A stretch of 64,000 nucleotides of DNA from SG8-30 sp963715485 (GTDB lineage Bacteria; Pseudomonadota; Gammaproteobacteria; Steroidobacterales; Steroidobacteraceae). Under the pieces are notes generated by a model that searched no databases, was not told the DNA's origin, and was given only the letters and a program-made list of their open reading frames with translations. Position numbers and translations under genes: made by a program. Positions 35,687 through 44,467 of the stretch are shown piece by piece (the first letter of the stretch is position 1; each line of letters opens with the position of its first letter). The stretch is taken from the NCBI GenBank assembly GCA_963715485.1, contig OY970244.1:868001-932000 (forward strand), in the 5' to 3' direction.

Positions 35687-37291
35687 CTAGGATTCCAGCC
35701 CCTGCGCCTCGAGGTACTCATCGTAGCTGCCGGTGAAGTCGGTCACGCTGCCGCCCGGTCGCAACTCGATCATGCGGGTGGCCAGACCGGCGACGAACTC
35801 GCGGTCGTGTGACACAAAGATGAGCGTCCCTGGATACTTCTCGAGCCCGATCTGCAGCGACTCGATGGTCTCCATATCCATATGGTTGGTGGGCTCGTCC
35901 AGCAGCATCACGTTGGGTTTCGTCAGCATCAGCTTGCCGTAGATCATGCGGCCCTTCTCGCCACCGGAAAGCACTTTCACCGGCTTCTTGACCTCGTCGC
36001 CGGAGAACAACAGCCGGCCGAGGGTAGCGCGCACGATCTGGTCGTCGTCGGCCTTGCCGGTCCAGGTCGACATCCAGCTGAACAGGTCCGTCTTCTCGTT
36101 GAACTCGGCCTGGGGGTCCTGTGGCATGTAGCCGGGTTGCGCGTTTTCGACCCAGGTAACTCGGCCGGCGGTCGGGTGGAGCTCGCCGGCCAGACAGCGC
36201 ATCAGCGTCGTCTTGCCGATGCCGTTGGGGCCGATGACGGCGACACGCTGGCCCGCCTCGACGTTGAAGCTGAGTCTCGAGAACACGTCGGCATCGGCGC
36301 CGGGATAGCGGAAGGTCAGCCCGTCCACAGTCACGGCCGAACGGTAGAGCTTCCTGCCCTGCTCGAAGCGGATATACGGGTTCTGCCGTGACGACGGCCG
36401 GATCTCCTCGATCTTGATCTTCTCGATCTGGCGGCGGCGCGAGGTGGCCTGCCGCGCCTTGGAAGCATTCGCCGAGAAGCGCCGCACGAATTCCTGCAGG
36501 TCGGAGATCTGGGCCTTGGCCTTGGCGTTCGAGGCCTCGACGCGCTGGCGCGCCTGGACCGAGGCCAGCATGAAGTCGTCGTAGTTGCCGGGGTAGATCT
36601 TGAGCTGCTGGTAGTCGAGGTCTGCGACGTGCGTGCATACCTGGTTCAGGAAGTGCCGGTCGTGGCTGATGATGACCATCGTGGCGTCGTAGTCGTTGAG
36701 CGCCCGCTCGAGCCAGCCTATCGAGTGGATGTCGAGGTTGTTGGTCGGCTCGTCGAGCAGCAGTACGTCGGGCCGGGAGAACAGCGCCTGCGCCAGCAGC
36801 ACCCGCAGTTTCAGGCCCGGTGCAACCTCGCGCATCGGCCCGAGGTGCCGCGACTCGTCGATGCCGGCGTCGATCAGGATGGCGCCGGCGCGTGCTTCGG
36901 CGGTGTAGCCACCGTACTCCGCGAACCGACCCTCCAGCTCGGCGGCTCGCATGTAGTCACCGTCGCTGGCGTCCGGATTGGCATAGATCCGGTCGCGCTC
37001 CTGCATCGCTTGCCACATCTCGACGTGGCCCTGCATCACTACGTCCAGTACGCGCTCGTCCTCGTAGGCAAACTGGTTCTGGTTGAGCTTGCCAAGCCGC
37101 ATACCCGCCTGCAGCGCGACGTCGCCGGCACTGGGTTCCAGCTCGCCGCCGAGGATCTTCATGAGCGTCGACTTGCCGGAGCCGTTGGCGCCAATCAGGC
37201 CGTAGCGGTTACCGTCGGAGAACTTGACGGTGACGTGTTCGAAGAGCGGCTTGGCGTCGAACTGGATGGCAAGGTTGGTGGTCGAGAGCAT
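35687..37291 (-). CDS. ybiT: ABC-F ATPase, YbiT type
   Basis: A 534-residue soluble protein with two ABC domains and no membrane helices. First domain: Walker A GANGSGKST, signature-like VAPGLKLRVLLAQALF, Walker B VLLLDEPTNNLD and ISHDRHF. A linker of charged helices (VRRFSANASKARQATSRRRQIEKI) follows. Second domain: GPNGIGKTT, LSGGEKGRMIYGKLM, MLLDEPTNHMD and VSHDREF. The family binds the ribosomal E site and modulates translation. Length and linker fit YbiT rather than EttA or Uup. Its stop faces ahpF convergently, seven bases away. Confidence 0.93.
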   Translation of the reverse strand: MLSTTNLAIQFDAKPLFEHVTVKFSDGNRYGLIGANGSGKSTLMKILGGELEPSAGDVALQAGMRLGKLNQNQFAYEDERVLDVVMQGHVEMWQAMQERDRIYANPDASDGDYMRAAELEGRFAEYGGYTAEARAGAILIDAGIDESRHLGPMREVAPGLKLRVLLAQALFSRPDVLLLDEPTNNLDIHSIGWLERALNDYDATMVIISHDRHFLNQVCTHVADLDYQQLKIYPGNYDDFMLASVQARQRVEASNAKAKAQISDLQEFVRRFSANASKARQATSRRRQIEKIKIEEIRPSSRQNPYIRFEQGRKLYRSAVTVDGLTFRYPGADADVFSRLSFNVEAGQRVAVIGPNGIGKTTLMRCLAGELHPTAGRVTWVENAQPGYMPQDPQAEFNEKTDLFSWMSTWTGKADDDQIVRATLGRLLFSGDEVKKPVKVLSGGEKGRMIYGKLMLTKPNVMLLDEPTNHMDMETIESLQIGLEKYPGTLIFVSHDREFVAGLATRMIELRPGGSVTDFTGSYDEYLEAQGLES

Positions 37292-37439
37292 GGAATCTTG
37301 ATTCTTGCAGGACGCATGGTCGGCCGGGCCTCGCGTACCGCGCTGCCGAGAGGACCAAGGATTGGGAGGGCTTCGCCCCGGGGGCGCGATTCTAGCCGAG
37401 GCCGCACGGCGGTTGGCGTTTTCCGGGTGGCCCCTGCGG

Positions 37440-38016
37440 TCAGCCCGTCGCTGCGCCGAGCTTGCCGCGCACGAAGCCGACGAATTCGCGGCTCTTGAGC
37501 GGCAGCTTGCCAATCGGCCCGCTGCCCGGTTCCGCCGAAGCGAAGGGCAGCAACAGCATCAGGATCAGGTACACGACGATCATCGCGCCACCGGATACGA
37601 ACAACAGCAACAGCGCGATCAGACGCAGCAGCGTGACATCGACCTGCAGGTAGCGGGCGAGCCCCTGGCACACGCCGCTGATGATGGCGCCCTCGCTGAC
37701 CTGCTCCAGGCGTCGCGTCGCGTCCGGATGGCGCCCGATCCGACGCTTCCGCGGCGCCCGGGACCTGGACCGATCCGACTTGTTCCAGCGCTGGTTCCAG
37801 CTCCGCCAGCGTGACGATCTTCTGGTCGGGCCGCATACGCCGCGTGCACTGGTCGGCGACCGCCTGCTCCAGGTCTGCGAGGATTTCCTGTCGATCGGGG
37901 TTGCCGTCCAGCGTTCGGGCAGCTTCCGCGAAATAGGCTTCCAGGCGCCTGTAGGCCGGCTCTTCGAGCTGAAGCGTGACGCCATTGAGGCTGGCTGTGA
38001 CGGAGATGCGTTCCAT
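37440..38016 (-). CDS. PspC-domain membrane protein (frame-broken by one single-base insertion)
   Basis: From ATG 38016 the product begins MERISVTASLNGVTLQLEEPAYRRLEAYF...DRQEILADLEQAVADQC, the N-terminal module common before PspC in these proteins. After VQVPGAAEASDRAPSGRDAT the frame shifts by one base within a CGTCGCGTCGCG tract near 37718 and continues RRLEQVSEGAIISGVCQGLARYLQVD, the PspC domain with a membrane hairpin to residue ~165. Corrected length is 191 residues. The upstream PadR gene ends three bases before, so the two form an operon, a common PadR/PspC arrangement linked to envelope stress. Confidence 0.8.
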
Positions 38017-38019
38017 GGC

Positions 38020-38343
38020 TCAGTGTCCAATCTCGGAAATGGTGCGGTTGATGCGATTCCAGTAGTCGTCGAACGTGGCGAGTTGCGCCTTGCCGGCCTC
38101 GGTCAGCCGGTAATACTTTCGGGGCGGACCCGCGTCCGATTCCTGCCACTCGTACCGGACCAGGTCTTCCCGGCGCAGCTTGCTGAGCAGGGGATAAAGC
38201 GTCCCTTCCTGGGTCGCGAACTCCGTCCCGGCAAGACGGTGGAGAATCTCCGGCACGTAGACGCTGCGGGCGCCGACGATCCTGAGCACCAGGAATTCCA
38301 GCAGGCCCTTGCGGATCGGGGCGAGTTTCGGCTCCGTGACGAT
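38020..38343 (-). CDS. PadR-family transcriptional repressor, start codon unclear (ATC)
   Basis: The reverse frame encodes a PadR winged helix: KLAPIRKGLLEFLVLRIVGARSVYVPEILHRL, then QEGTLYPLLSKLRREDLVRYEW and AGPPRKYYRLTEAGKAQL. The conserved N-terminus needs the codons before the GTG at 38289, but no ATG, GTG or TTG exists between them and the upstream stop. An ATC at 38343 sits eight bases after GAGG (38352-38355), exactly where a start belongs. It may be a true rare start or a base error for ATG. The gene represses itself and the PspC gene, presumably through the inverted repeats upstream. Confidence 0.78.
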   Translation of the reverse strand: MVTEPKLAPIRKGLLEFLVLRIVGARSVYVPEILHRLAGTEFATQEGTLYPLLSKLRREDLVRYEWQESDAGPPRKYYRLTEAGKAQLATFDDYWNRINRTISEIGH

Positions 38344-38345
38344 GG

Positions 38346-38377
38346 TCTTAACCTCAGTACCTTGTTAAGACAAGGTA
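38346..38377 (-). promoter_or_regulatory. Two overlapping inverted repeats, candidate PadR operator
   Basis: TCTTAAC (38346-38352) is a perfect inverted match to GTTAAGA (38364-38370) with 11 bases between. Overlapping it, TACCTTG (38358-38364) matches CAAGGTA (38371-38377) with six bases between. Both lie directly upstream of, and into, the ribosome-binding site of the padR gene, as expected for autorepression. Confidence 0.6.
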
Positions 38378-38522
38378 GCGGAGTACGGAAAGGATGTCAA
38401 CCCGGACCCGTCCCGGCGCGTGACGGCGGGCAGGAAGCTATTGCAGTCGGCGCAACGCCATCGATGACACGGCGCAGCAGTCGACCTGTTTCGATGGTCG
38501 TCGCCGGATTGCCAGGCTGGAA

Positions 38523-39233
38523 CTACTCCGCCTTGCGGGCCGGAGGATGTGCGCCGTCGTCGTCGTCGGCCTCGCGGGAGCGACTGAAGTGGTCCTCCCA
38601 CATGAGTTCGACGCCGCGCTTGCTGCCCAGGCCCACCGCCAGAACCAGGCACACGGCGAGCGAGCCAAACGCGATCAGGAAGGCGCCGGTCACGATAGTG
38701 ACCGCGATCTTCAGTTCGACCAGCGCACTCGCGAAGGTCGTCACGAGGACCGCCCATCGCACCAGTGTGGCAACCAGGCGTGCCTGCGCGAACTGCTCGC
38801 GGTAGAGCACGCGCTGGACAGCGCGCGAGACGAGGCTGGCCAGGCTCCAGCCGACGATCAGGATGAGGACAACTGTGATCAGTTCCGGGATCAGCAGCAG
38901 GAACTTGGTGAAGAGCTCCGAAAGAACCGTCAAGCGCCAGATCACCAGCGCATTGGCCAGGAAGATCAGGAATACGAAGACGCCGAGCACTGTGCCGAGC
39001 AGTTCGAAAAGGGAATGCCTTGCGTCGCCGGAGTCCAGCGCAGAAGTCCAGCGCAGCCGCGCCATCACCCTGTCGAGCCGCATGAAGATCAGTACGCGTA
39101 CGAACAGGCGAGTGGTTACCCAGGCGACCAGCAAGCCGATGACCAGCACAAGCAAGCCTGCCAGCAGTGTCGGCAGGTAGGTTGCAAGGCTCGTTGCCAG
39201 GTCGCGCAGTGACTCGAATGGCTTGTTTTCCAT
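38523..39233 (-). CDS. MscS/CmpX-like conserved-TM-helix membrane protein
   Basis: A 236-residue protein from ATG 39233 (an in-frame GTG is six bases earlier). It has about five transmembrane helices: LATYLPTLLAGLLVLVIGLLVAW, the 'conserved TM helix' repeat found in small mechanosensitive-like proteins, recurs as LLLIPELITVVLILIVGWSLASLV and as GAFLIAFGSLAVCLVLAVGLG. The C-terminus is acidic/basic (SREADDDDGAHPP). No MscS beta domain is present. It may be a small ion-channel-like protein. It lies just after the APC-USP permease gene on the same strand. Confidence 0.72.
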   Translation of the reverse strand: MENKPFESLRDLATSLATYLPTLLAGLLVLVIGLLVAWVTTRLFVRVLIFMRLDRVMARLRWTSALDSGDARHSLFELLGTVLGVFVFLIFLANALVIWRLTVLSELFTKFLLLIPELITVVLILIVGWSLASLVSRAVQRVLYREQFAQARLVATLVRWAVLVTTFASALVELKIAVTIVTGAFLIAFGSLAVCLVLAVGLGSKRGVELMWEDHFSRSREADDDDGAHPPARKAE

Positions 39234-39246
39234 GTTCACACCCGCT

Positions 39247-41508
39247 TCAGGTCATCCAACGCTTGGGTTCGGCTGGCATCTCGTAGACGATGATGACCGG
39301 CATGGAAGCGCGCTCCGCCAGTTCCAGCGGAACCGCATAGCCGAGCAAGTGCTCGATCATGCCAGCCTCGGTACCCCCTGCCACGATAAGGTCGGTGCCG
39401 CGAGCGGCGCGCAACAGTCCGGTCACGATATCGCCGGAGCGCACGATGCTGATGTCCGCCTGGGGACAGGATCCGACGATCTGCGCCCGCAGCTCCGCTT
39501 CCGCTTTTTCGCATTCCGCCTTGGTCGCTTCCGGCGGCAGCACGTGCGCCGCCAGTACGCTTGCCCCGGTTGCCTGCGCGACCGAAGCGACGATGTCTGC
39601 AGCCAGCCTGGCATGGGGTCCGCTGTCATAGGCAAACAGCACCCGGCGAAAGCGCCTGGGCCACCGCTCCGCGGTAACGACCAGGGTATGGGCGGGTGAC
39701 TCGCGTATGGCGCGATCAACGATCGTTGCCGCGAAGCGCTGGAACAGGCCGGCACGGCGCGCCCGACCGATGATCACGACGTTGCAGTGTTCCTCGAGGA
39801 TCGTCTCCGCGATACCGAAGGAAACCCGGTGCGAAATCTTGACCAGGGACTTGAGTTCGACATCCTGGGGTGCCAGGCGCTCGATCGCGCGATCGAGGCG
39901 TTTCTTGACGGGTCCGACCCAGTCGAGGCCCGTCGCCAGGAGCTCGCCATCCGGGACTTCTATGACTGACAGGCCTATCAGTTCAGCGTCGCGGTCGTGC
40001 GCCAGGAACTGGGCAGTACCAAGAAGCGGAATCGCGTCGTCTGTGCTGCCCAGGCATGCCAGGATGCGGTAATCCTTGCGCTGGGCCGCCTCGCGCATCT
40101 CGACCACGTGCTCGTAGGCCTGGTCGCGCTTGCGTGCGTACATGTAGTAAACCACCAACCCGAGCACTATCCACGCAGCCGCGCTCAGCCAGGCCATCGG
40201 GCTGTAGAAGAAGAGGTAGCCGGCCAGGAACAACTGCAGCAGGATGCCGATCGCCGGTACGAATGGCACCCATGGGACCCGGAAGCCACGCGGCATTTCC
40301 GGCATCTTCCGCCGCAGCACGATCAGCACCGCCTGGACCTGGATGAACAGCAGCAGGAACATGATGTTGGCCGCGCTGGCCACCGTCTCGATCGGCAAGG
40401 CGACCGCCATGAACGCGATCAGCACGGCGGACCCCGCGATCGCGCCGTGCGGGGTCTTGCGGACTGCGTGCACCTTGCCGAAGAAGGCCGGCAGGTTGCG
40501 GTCACGGCCCATTGCCAGGGAAACGCGCGACGATGAATAAATGGTCGCGTTGAGCGCGCTGACGGTCGACAGCAGGCCGCCGATGAGGATCATCAACCCG
40601 CCGCCCGGGAAAAATGTCTTTGCCACGTCCACCAGCGCGGTTTCCTGGTTCTCACCGAGGAACTGCCAGCTGGGAACACCTTCAATCTGCACCGAGCCGA
40701 GCGCGGCAAAGGCGACGAGCAGGTAGATCGGCACCACGATCAGCAGGGAGAGGAAGATGGCGCGCGGGACATTTCGTTCCGGCTGGTGCACCTCCTCGCT
40801 GCATTGGGCAATGATCTCGTAGCCTTCAAACGCGATGAAGGTCAGGCCCATGGCGACGAATACGCCGCCGTAGCCGTTTGGCAGGAAGTCGTCCGTGAAG
40901 ACCGGCTGCCAATCCGGCCGTTGCAACGTGATCCAGATGCCGAAGCCGACAAAGACCGCCAGGATCAGGATCTTGCCGATGGTGATGATGTTGCCGGCCC
41001 CGCCGGTCTCCGACGCTCCCCGGTAGTTGATCCACGCGAACAGCGAGATGACGCCCAGTGCAAGCCACTTTTCGACTGCCATCAGGGGCGTGTCGAAGCC
41101 CTCGAGCCCAATGAGCGGCAAGACCAGCTTGAAGTAGGCGCCGAAGCCCAGCGCGTAGAGCGAGCAGGCGACGGAGTGGGCGAACCAGTCCATCCAGCCG
41201 CTCATGAAGCCTTGCGGATCCTGCAGGCCGAGCTTTACCCAGAGGTAGCTGCCACCGGCGTCGTGAAACGATGAGCCGAGCTCCGCGTAGGCGGCCGCAG
41301 CGAAGAGGGTGACGACGGCATTGAGCAGGAAGGCCAGCAACAGTCCCGGGCCGGCCACGCCTGCGGCGATGCCCGTCAGCACGAAGATGCCGGCACCGAT
41401 CATCGCGCCGACGCCGATCATGACGATGTCGAAGAGCCGCATTTCGCGGCTCAGTCGTACCTCAAAAGCCGCCGTCGGCGCCGCGACTTCAGCATCGCCC
41501 AACAGCAT
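39247..41508 (-). CDS. APC-superfamily permease with C-terminal tandem universal stress domains
   Basis: A 753-residue protein. Residues ~20-450 are a 12-helix APC amino acid/amine permease with GVGAMIGAGIFVLTGIAAG (helix 1 substrate/ion loop) and FIAFEGYEIIAQCSEEV (helix 6 region). The C-terminal ~290 residues hold two UspA-like domains: DYRILACLGSTDDAIPLLGTA...VVIIGRARR and RVLFAYDSGPHARLAADIVAS...DLIVAGGTEAGMIEHLLGYAVPLEL. Fusions like this occur in many proteobacteria; the USP part may gate transport by nucleotide state. The membrane gene that follows starts 14 bases on, suggesting an operon. Confidence 0.9.
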   Translation of the reverse strand: MLLGDAEVAAPTAAFEVRLSREMRLFDIVMIGVGAMIGAGIFVLTGIAAGVAGPGLLLAFLLNAVVTLFAAAAYAELGSSFHDAGGSYLWVKLGLQDPQGFMSGWMDWFAHSVACSLYALGFGAYFKLVLPLIGLEGFDTPLMAVEKWLALGVISLFAWINYRGASETGGAGNIITIGKILILAVFVGFGIWITLQRPDWQPVFTDDFLPNGYGGVFVAMGLTFIAFEGYEIIAQCSEEVHQPERNVPRAIFLSLLIVVPIYLLVAFAALGSVQIEGVPSWQFLGENQETALVDVAKTFFPGGGLMILIGGLLSTVSALNATIYSSSRVSLAMGRDRNLPAFFGKVHAVRKTPHGAIAGSAVLIAFMAVALPIETVASAANIMFLLLFIQVQAVLIVLRRKMPEMPRGFRVPWVPFVPAIGILLQLFLAGYLFFYSPMAWLSAAAWIVLGLVVYYMYARKRDQAYEHVVEMREAAQRKDYRILACLGSTDDAIPLLGTAQFLAHDRDAELIGLSVIEVPDGELLATGLDWVGPVKKRLDRAIERLAPQDVELKSLVKISHRVSFGIAETILEEHCNVVIIGRARRAGLFQRFAATIVDRAIRESPAHTLVVTAERWPRRFRRVLFAYDSGPHARLAADIVASVAQATGASVLAAHVLPPEATKAECEKAEAELRAQIVGSCPQADISIVRSGDIVTGLLRAARGTDLIVAGGTEAGMIEHLLGYAVPLELAERASMPVIIVYEMPAEPKRWMT

Positions 41509-41626
41509 TTCTCCGTGGAACTGTCAGACCGTCGGCGCCGATTCTACGGGCCGGGCCGGCAATGCACCAACGAATCCTGTGGCCTGACGGTTGCCCCAGA
41601 AGCGGCTAGCGCCGCCTCAGGGAGCT

Positions 41627-42844
41627 TCAGTCGGCGAGGCGTTCGAAGACGAGGGTGGCGTTGGCGCCGCCGAAGCCGAAGCTGTTGGACATGATGGCGT
41701 CGAGGCGCAGGCCGTCGCGCCGCTCGCGCACGATGTCCACGCCCGTGGCGGCCGGGTCGAGGTTCTCGATGTTGGCCGAGGCGCAGATGAAGCCGTGCTC
41801 CATCATGAGCAGCGAATAGATGGCCTCGTTGACGCCCGCAGCGCCGAGCGCATGGCCGGTCAGGGACTTGGTCGAGCTGACCGGCGGGCTCTTCGCGCCG
41901 AAGACCTCCTTGATGGCTTCCAGTTCCTTGACGTCGCCGATCGGCGTGCTGGTGCCATGCGTGTTGAGGTAGTCGATGGGGCGTCGTACGTCCTGAAGCG
42001 CCATGTTCATGCAGCGCACGGCGCCCTCGCCGGACGGCTGGACCATGTCCGCGCCGTCGGAAGTCGCCCCATAGCCGGTAAGCTCGCAATAGATCTTCGC
42101 GCCGCGAGCCCGGGCGTGCTCGAGTTCCTCCAGCACCAGGATGCCGGCACCGCCCGAGATCACGAAGCCGTCGCGGTCCACATCGTAGGTCCGGGAGGCC
42201 TTTTGCGGCCGGTCGTTGTAGGCGGAAGACAGCGCCGCCATGCCGTCGAACATGACGGTGGTGCCCCAGTGCACTTCCTCTGCGCCACCCGCGAACACGA
42301 TGTCCTGCTTGCCCATCTGGATCAGCTCGGCGCCATTGCCAATGCAGTGCGCACTGGTGGCGCAGGCGGAGCTGATCGTATAGCTGACGCCCTTGATCTT
42401 GCAGGCTGTGGCGAGGTTGGCGGCGATGGCGGAGTTCATGCACCGCGTCACCATGTAGGGGCCCACCTTGCGCGGACCCTTTTGCCGGGCGGTGTCCGCG
42501 CACCAGATGACGTTCTCCGTCGAGGCGCCACCCGAGCCGACGATCAGGCCGGTACGGATGTTGGAGACCTGGTCGTCAGCGAGGCTCGAGTCCTCGATTG
42601 CCTGTCGCAGGGCGAGGTAGTTGTAGGCGGCGCCGTCGCTCATGAAGCGCTTGATCTTGCGGTCGATCAGCGCATCGAGCTGCAGGTCGATGGGTCCGTA
42701 GACGTGGCTGCGGAAGCCCATGTCACGGTATTCCTCGCTGTGTCGGATGCCGGAACGCCCGTCATGCAGTGAGGAGGTGACTTCCTCCTTGTTGTTGCCG
42801 ATGCTGGAGACAATGCCCAGGCCCGTGACGACTACGCGACGCAT
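41627..42844 (-). CDS. fabB: FabB, beta-ketoacyl-ACP synthase I
   Basis: A 405-residue thiolase-fold condensing enzyme. It starts MRRVVVTGLGIVSSIG. The catalytic Cys is in ISSACATSAHCIGNG (near residue 163), the two His in NTHGTSTPIGD and GHALGAAGVNEA, and the C-terminal loop is NSFGFGGANATLVF. It elongates unsaturated fatty acids on acyl-carrier protein. It lies nine bases downstream of fabA in the same direction, the classic fabAB operon of Gammaproteobacteria. Confidence 0.97.
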   Translation of the reverse strand: MRRVVVTGLGIVSSIGNNKEEVTSSLHDGRSGIRHSEEYRDMGFRSHVYGPIDLQLDALIDRKIKRFMSDGAAYNYLALRQAIEDSSLADDQVSNIRTGLIVGSGGASTENVIWCADTARQKGPRKVGPYMVTRCMNSAIAANLATACKIKGVSYTISSACATSAHCIGNGAELIQMGKQDIVFAGGAEEVHWGTTVMFDGMAALSSAYNDRPQKASRTYDVDRDGFVISGGAGILVLEELEHARARGAKIYCELTGYGATSDGADMVQPSGEGAVRCMNMALQDVRRPIDYLNTHGTSTPIGDVKELEAIKEVFGAKSPPVSSTKSLTGHALGAAGVNEAIYSLLMMEHGFICASANIENLDPAATGVDIVRERRDGLRLDAIMSNSFGFGGANATLVFERLAD

Positions 42845-42853
42845 GGCAGCCCT

Positions 42854-43366
42854 CTAGAAGGAGTCGGTCGAGGTGAACAGGCCGACCTTCAGGTCGGTGG
42901 CGGTGTAGATCTGGCGGCCGTCCACGGTCATCGTGGCATCGGCGATGCCCATCCGCAGCCGGCGCAGGATCACGCGCTTCATGTCGATGGTGTAGGTGAC
43001 CAGCCTGGCGGTCGGCAGCACCTGTCCGGTGAACTTGACCTCGCCGACGCCCAATGCGCGCCCGCGCCCGAGTCCGCCGCGCCAGCACAGGAAGAACCCG
43101 ATCAACTGCCACATGGCATCCAGGCCGAGGCAGCCCGGCATGACCGGATCGGACTCGAAGTGACACTTGAAGAACCAGAGGTCGGGATTGATGTCGAGCT
43201 CGGCGACCACCTGGCCGAGCCCGTGCGGGCCACCATCGGCTGTAATTCCGGTGATGCGGTCCACCATCAGCATGGGCGGCATGGGAAGCCGCGCCCGATC
43301 CGCCCCGAACAGTTCGCCGGTACCAGCCAGCAGCAGCTCTTCGTGTGAATAGGCGCTTCTTATCAT
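42854..43366 (-). CDS. fabA: FabA, 3-hydroxydecanoyl-ACP dehydratase/isomerase
   Basis: A 170-residue hot-dog-fold enzyme with the active-site strand FFKCHFESDPVMPGCLGLDAMWQL, giving catalytic His69 and Asp83 as in known FabA. It dehydrates 3-hydroxydecanoyl-ACP and isomerises trans-2 to cis-3, the step that introduces the double bond in anaerobic unsaturated fatty acid synthesis. Its ATG overlaps the stop of the upstream LysR-type gene by four bases (ATGA), which is unusual and implies coupling. Confidence 0.97.
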   Translation of the reverse strand: MIRSAYSHEELLLAGTGELFGADRARLPMPPMLMVDRITGITADGGPHGLGQVVAELDINPDLWFFKCHFESDPVMPGCLGLDAMWQLIGFFLCWRGGLGRGRALGVGEVKFTGQVLPTARLVTYTIDMKRVILRRLRMGIADATMTVDGRQIYTATDLKVGLFTSTDSF

Positions 43367-44370
43367 TTGTCCCCGTCAGCGCTCCGGCCCGGGATCGGGG
43401 CAGGCCGGTTATCCCGCATAGCCTGATGTTCCGCCTCCAGATGGTCAAGTTTTCCGGCCTGCTCCTCCTCGACCTGACGGAGTAGTTTCATGAAGGCCGT
43501 GGCAGCCGCCGACGGCGTGCGGTCGCGCAGGCGGGCTATGCCATAACGGGTCTCGAGACCGGGTATCTCGATGTCCAGCAGCGTCAGCGCGCCGCGCCGG
43601 ATTTCCTCAGCAATCTGGGCGTGAGTCGCGAGGCCTATTCCGTCAGTACGCTTTACCAGGGCACGCGCGCTAGCGTTCGACGTGGTCCCGATTCGCGGCA
43701 TGAAATCGCCATTCGCTGGATCGATCACGCCCGCAGCCTGGCTTGCGCCGAAGGCGGCCCCGACCCGGCTGGGGAGGCGGGTGCCGACCAGCGGGTACTC
43801 GAGAATCTGCTCCAGCGTCAGGTTGCGAAGCCCGTCGAGCGGATGGCCGGTCCTGCAGAAGAAATGTCCCCGACGGGACGGCAGCGGTTCAGCGATCAGC
43901 CGCGGCTCGTCGGGGAGTAAGGCCGCCTCGGAGACGATCATGGCCATGTCCCCTGAGAGCAGCCGCGGAAGCGACTCGCGCCACTGGCCTTCGATGATGT
44001 CTATTCGTACGGCCGGATGCAGCGCGGCCAGCCGGGCCGCGGTTTCAATCACGCTGATTTCGAGCGCATAAGGCCCGGCACCCACGACCAGTTCGCCCGT
44101 ATGCAGCGCCTCGAGGTCTCCCAGGTCCTGCCGGAGCCGGGCGGCATCGGCCAGGAGGGTTCCGGCCCGTGCAAGAAACAGACGCCCCTGTTCGGTCGGC
44201 TCGACCCGCCGGCTGGTCCGGTCAAAGAGCCGAACCCCCAGGTCTCTTTCAAGCGCGGCGATGTTGCGGCTGAACGTCGGCTGGGTGACGCCGACGGCCG
44301 CCGCCGCACGGGCGAAATTGCGGTGTCGATCCAGCGCGACGGCATTCCTGGCCAGACGGAGGTCAATCAT
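43363..44370 (-). CDS. LysR-family transcriptional regulator, SdsB-like position
   Basis: A 335-residue LysR protein: winged helix (NFARAAAAVGVTQPTFSRNIAALERDLGVRLFDRTSRRVEPTEQG, ~18-60) and a periplasmic-binding-fold effector domain (ELVVGAGPYALEIS...). The C-terminus has a charged tail beyond the family norm (~30 residues). It is divergent from an alkyl sulfatase gene, as SdsB is from SdsA in Pseudomonas, so activation of that gene is the first guess. It also overlaps fabA by four bases, so fabAB may be transcribed from its promoter. Confidence 0.92.
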   Translation of the reverse strand: MIDLRLARNAVALDRHRNFARAAAAVGVTQPTFSRNIAALERDLGVRLFDRTSRRVEPTEQGRLFLARAGTLLADAARLRQDLGDLEALHTGELVVGAGPYALEISVIETAARLAALHPAVRIDIIEGQWRESLPRLLSGDMAMIVSEAALLPDEPRLIAEPLPSRRGHFFCRTGHPLDGLRNLTLEQILEYPLVGTRLPSRVGAAFGASQAAGVIDPANGDFMPRIGTTSNASARALVKRTDGIGLATHAQIAEEIRRGALTLLDIEIPGLETRYGIARLRDRTPSAAATAFMKLLRQVEEEQAGKLDHLEAEHQAMRDNRPAPIPGRSADGDK

Positions 44371-44467
44371 GCATAAAACGTATCAAATAATGATGAACAT
44401 TGCATTTGTTATACATGATCAAATAGGTAACACTACCTATCCGTCCCTCCCGAGTCAGGTTCCATAG
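44371..44467. promoter_or_regulatory. AT-rich divergent control region, lysR / alkyl sulfatase
   Basis: Ninety-seven bases, much richer in A+T than the flanks. ATCA-N5-TGAT and several TATA-like words (TTATACAT near 44412) lie between the divergent starts. This is where a LysR activator and both promoters are expected; I cannot assign individual boxes with confidence. Confidence 0.45.
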
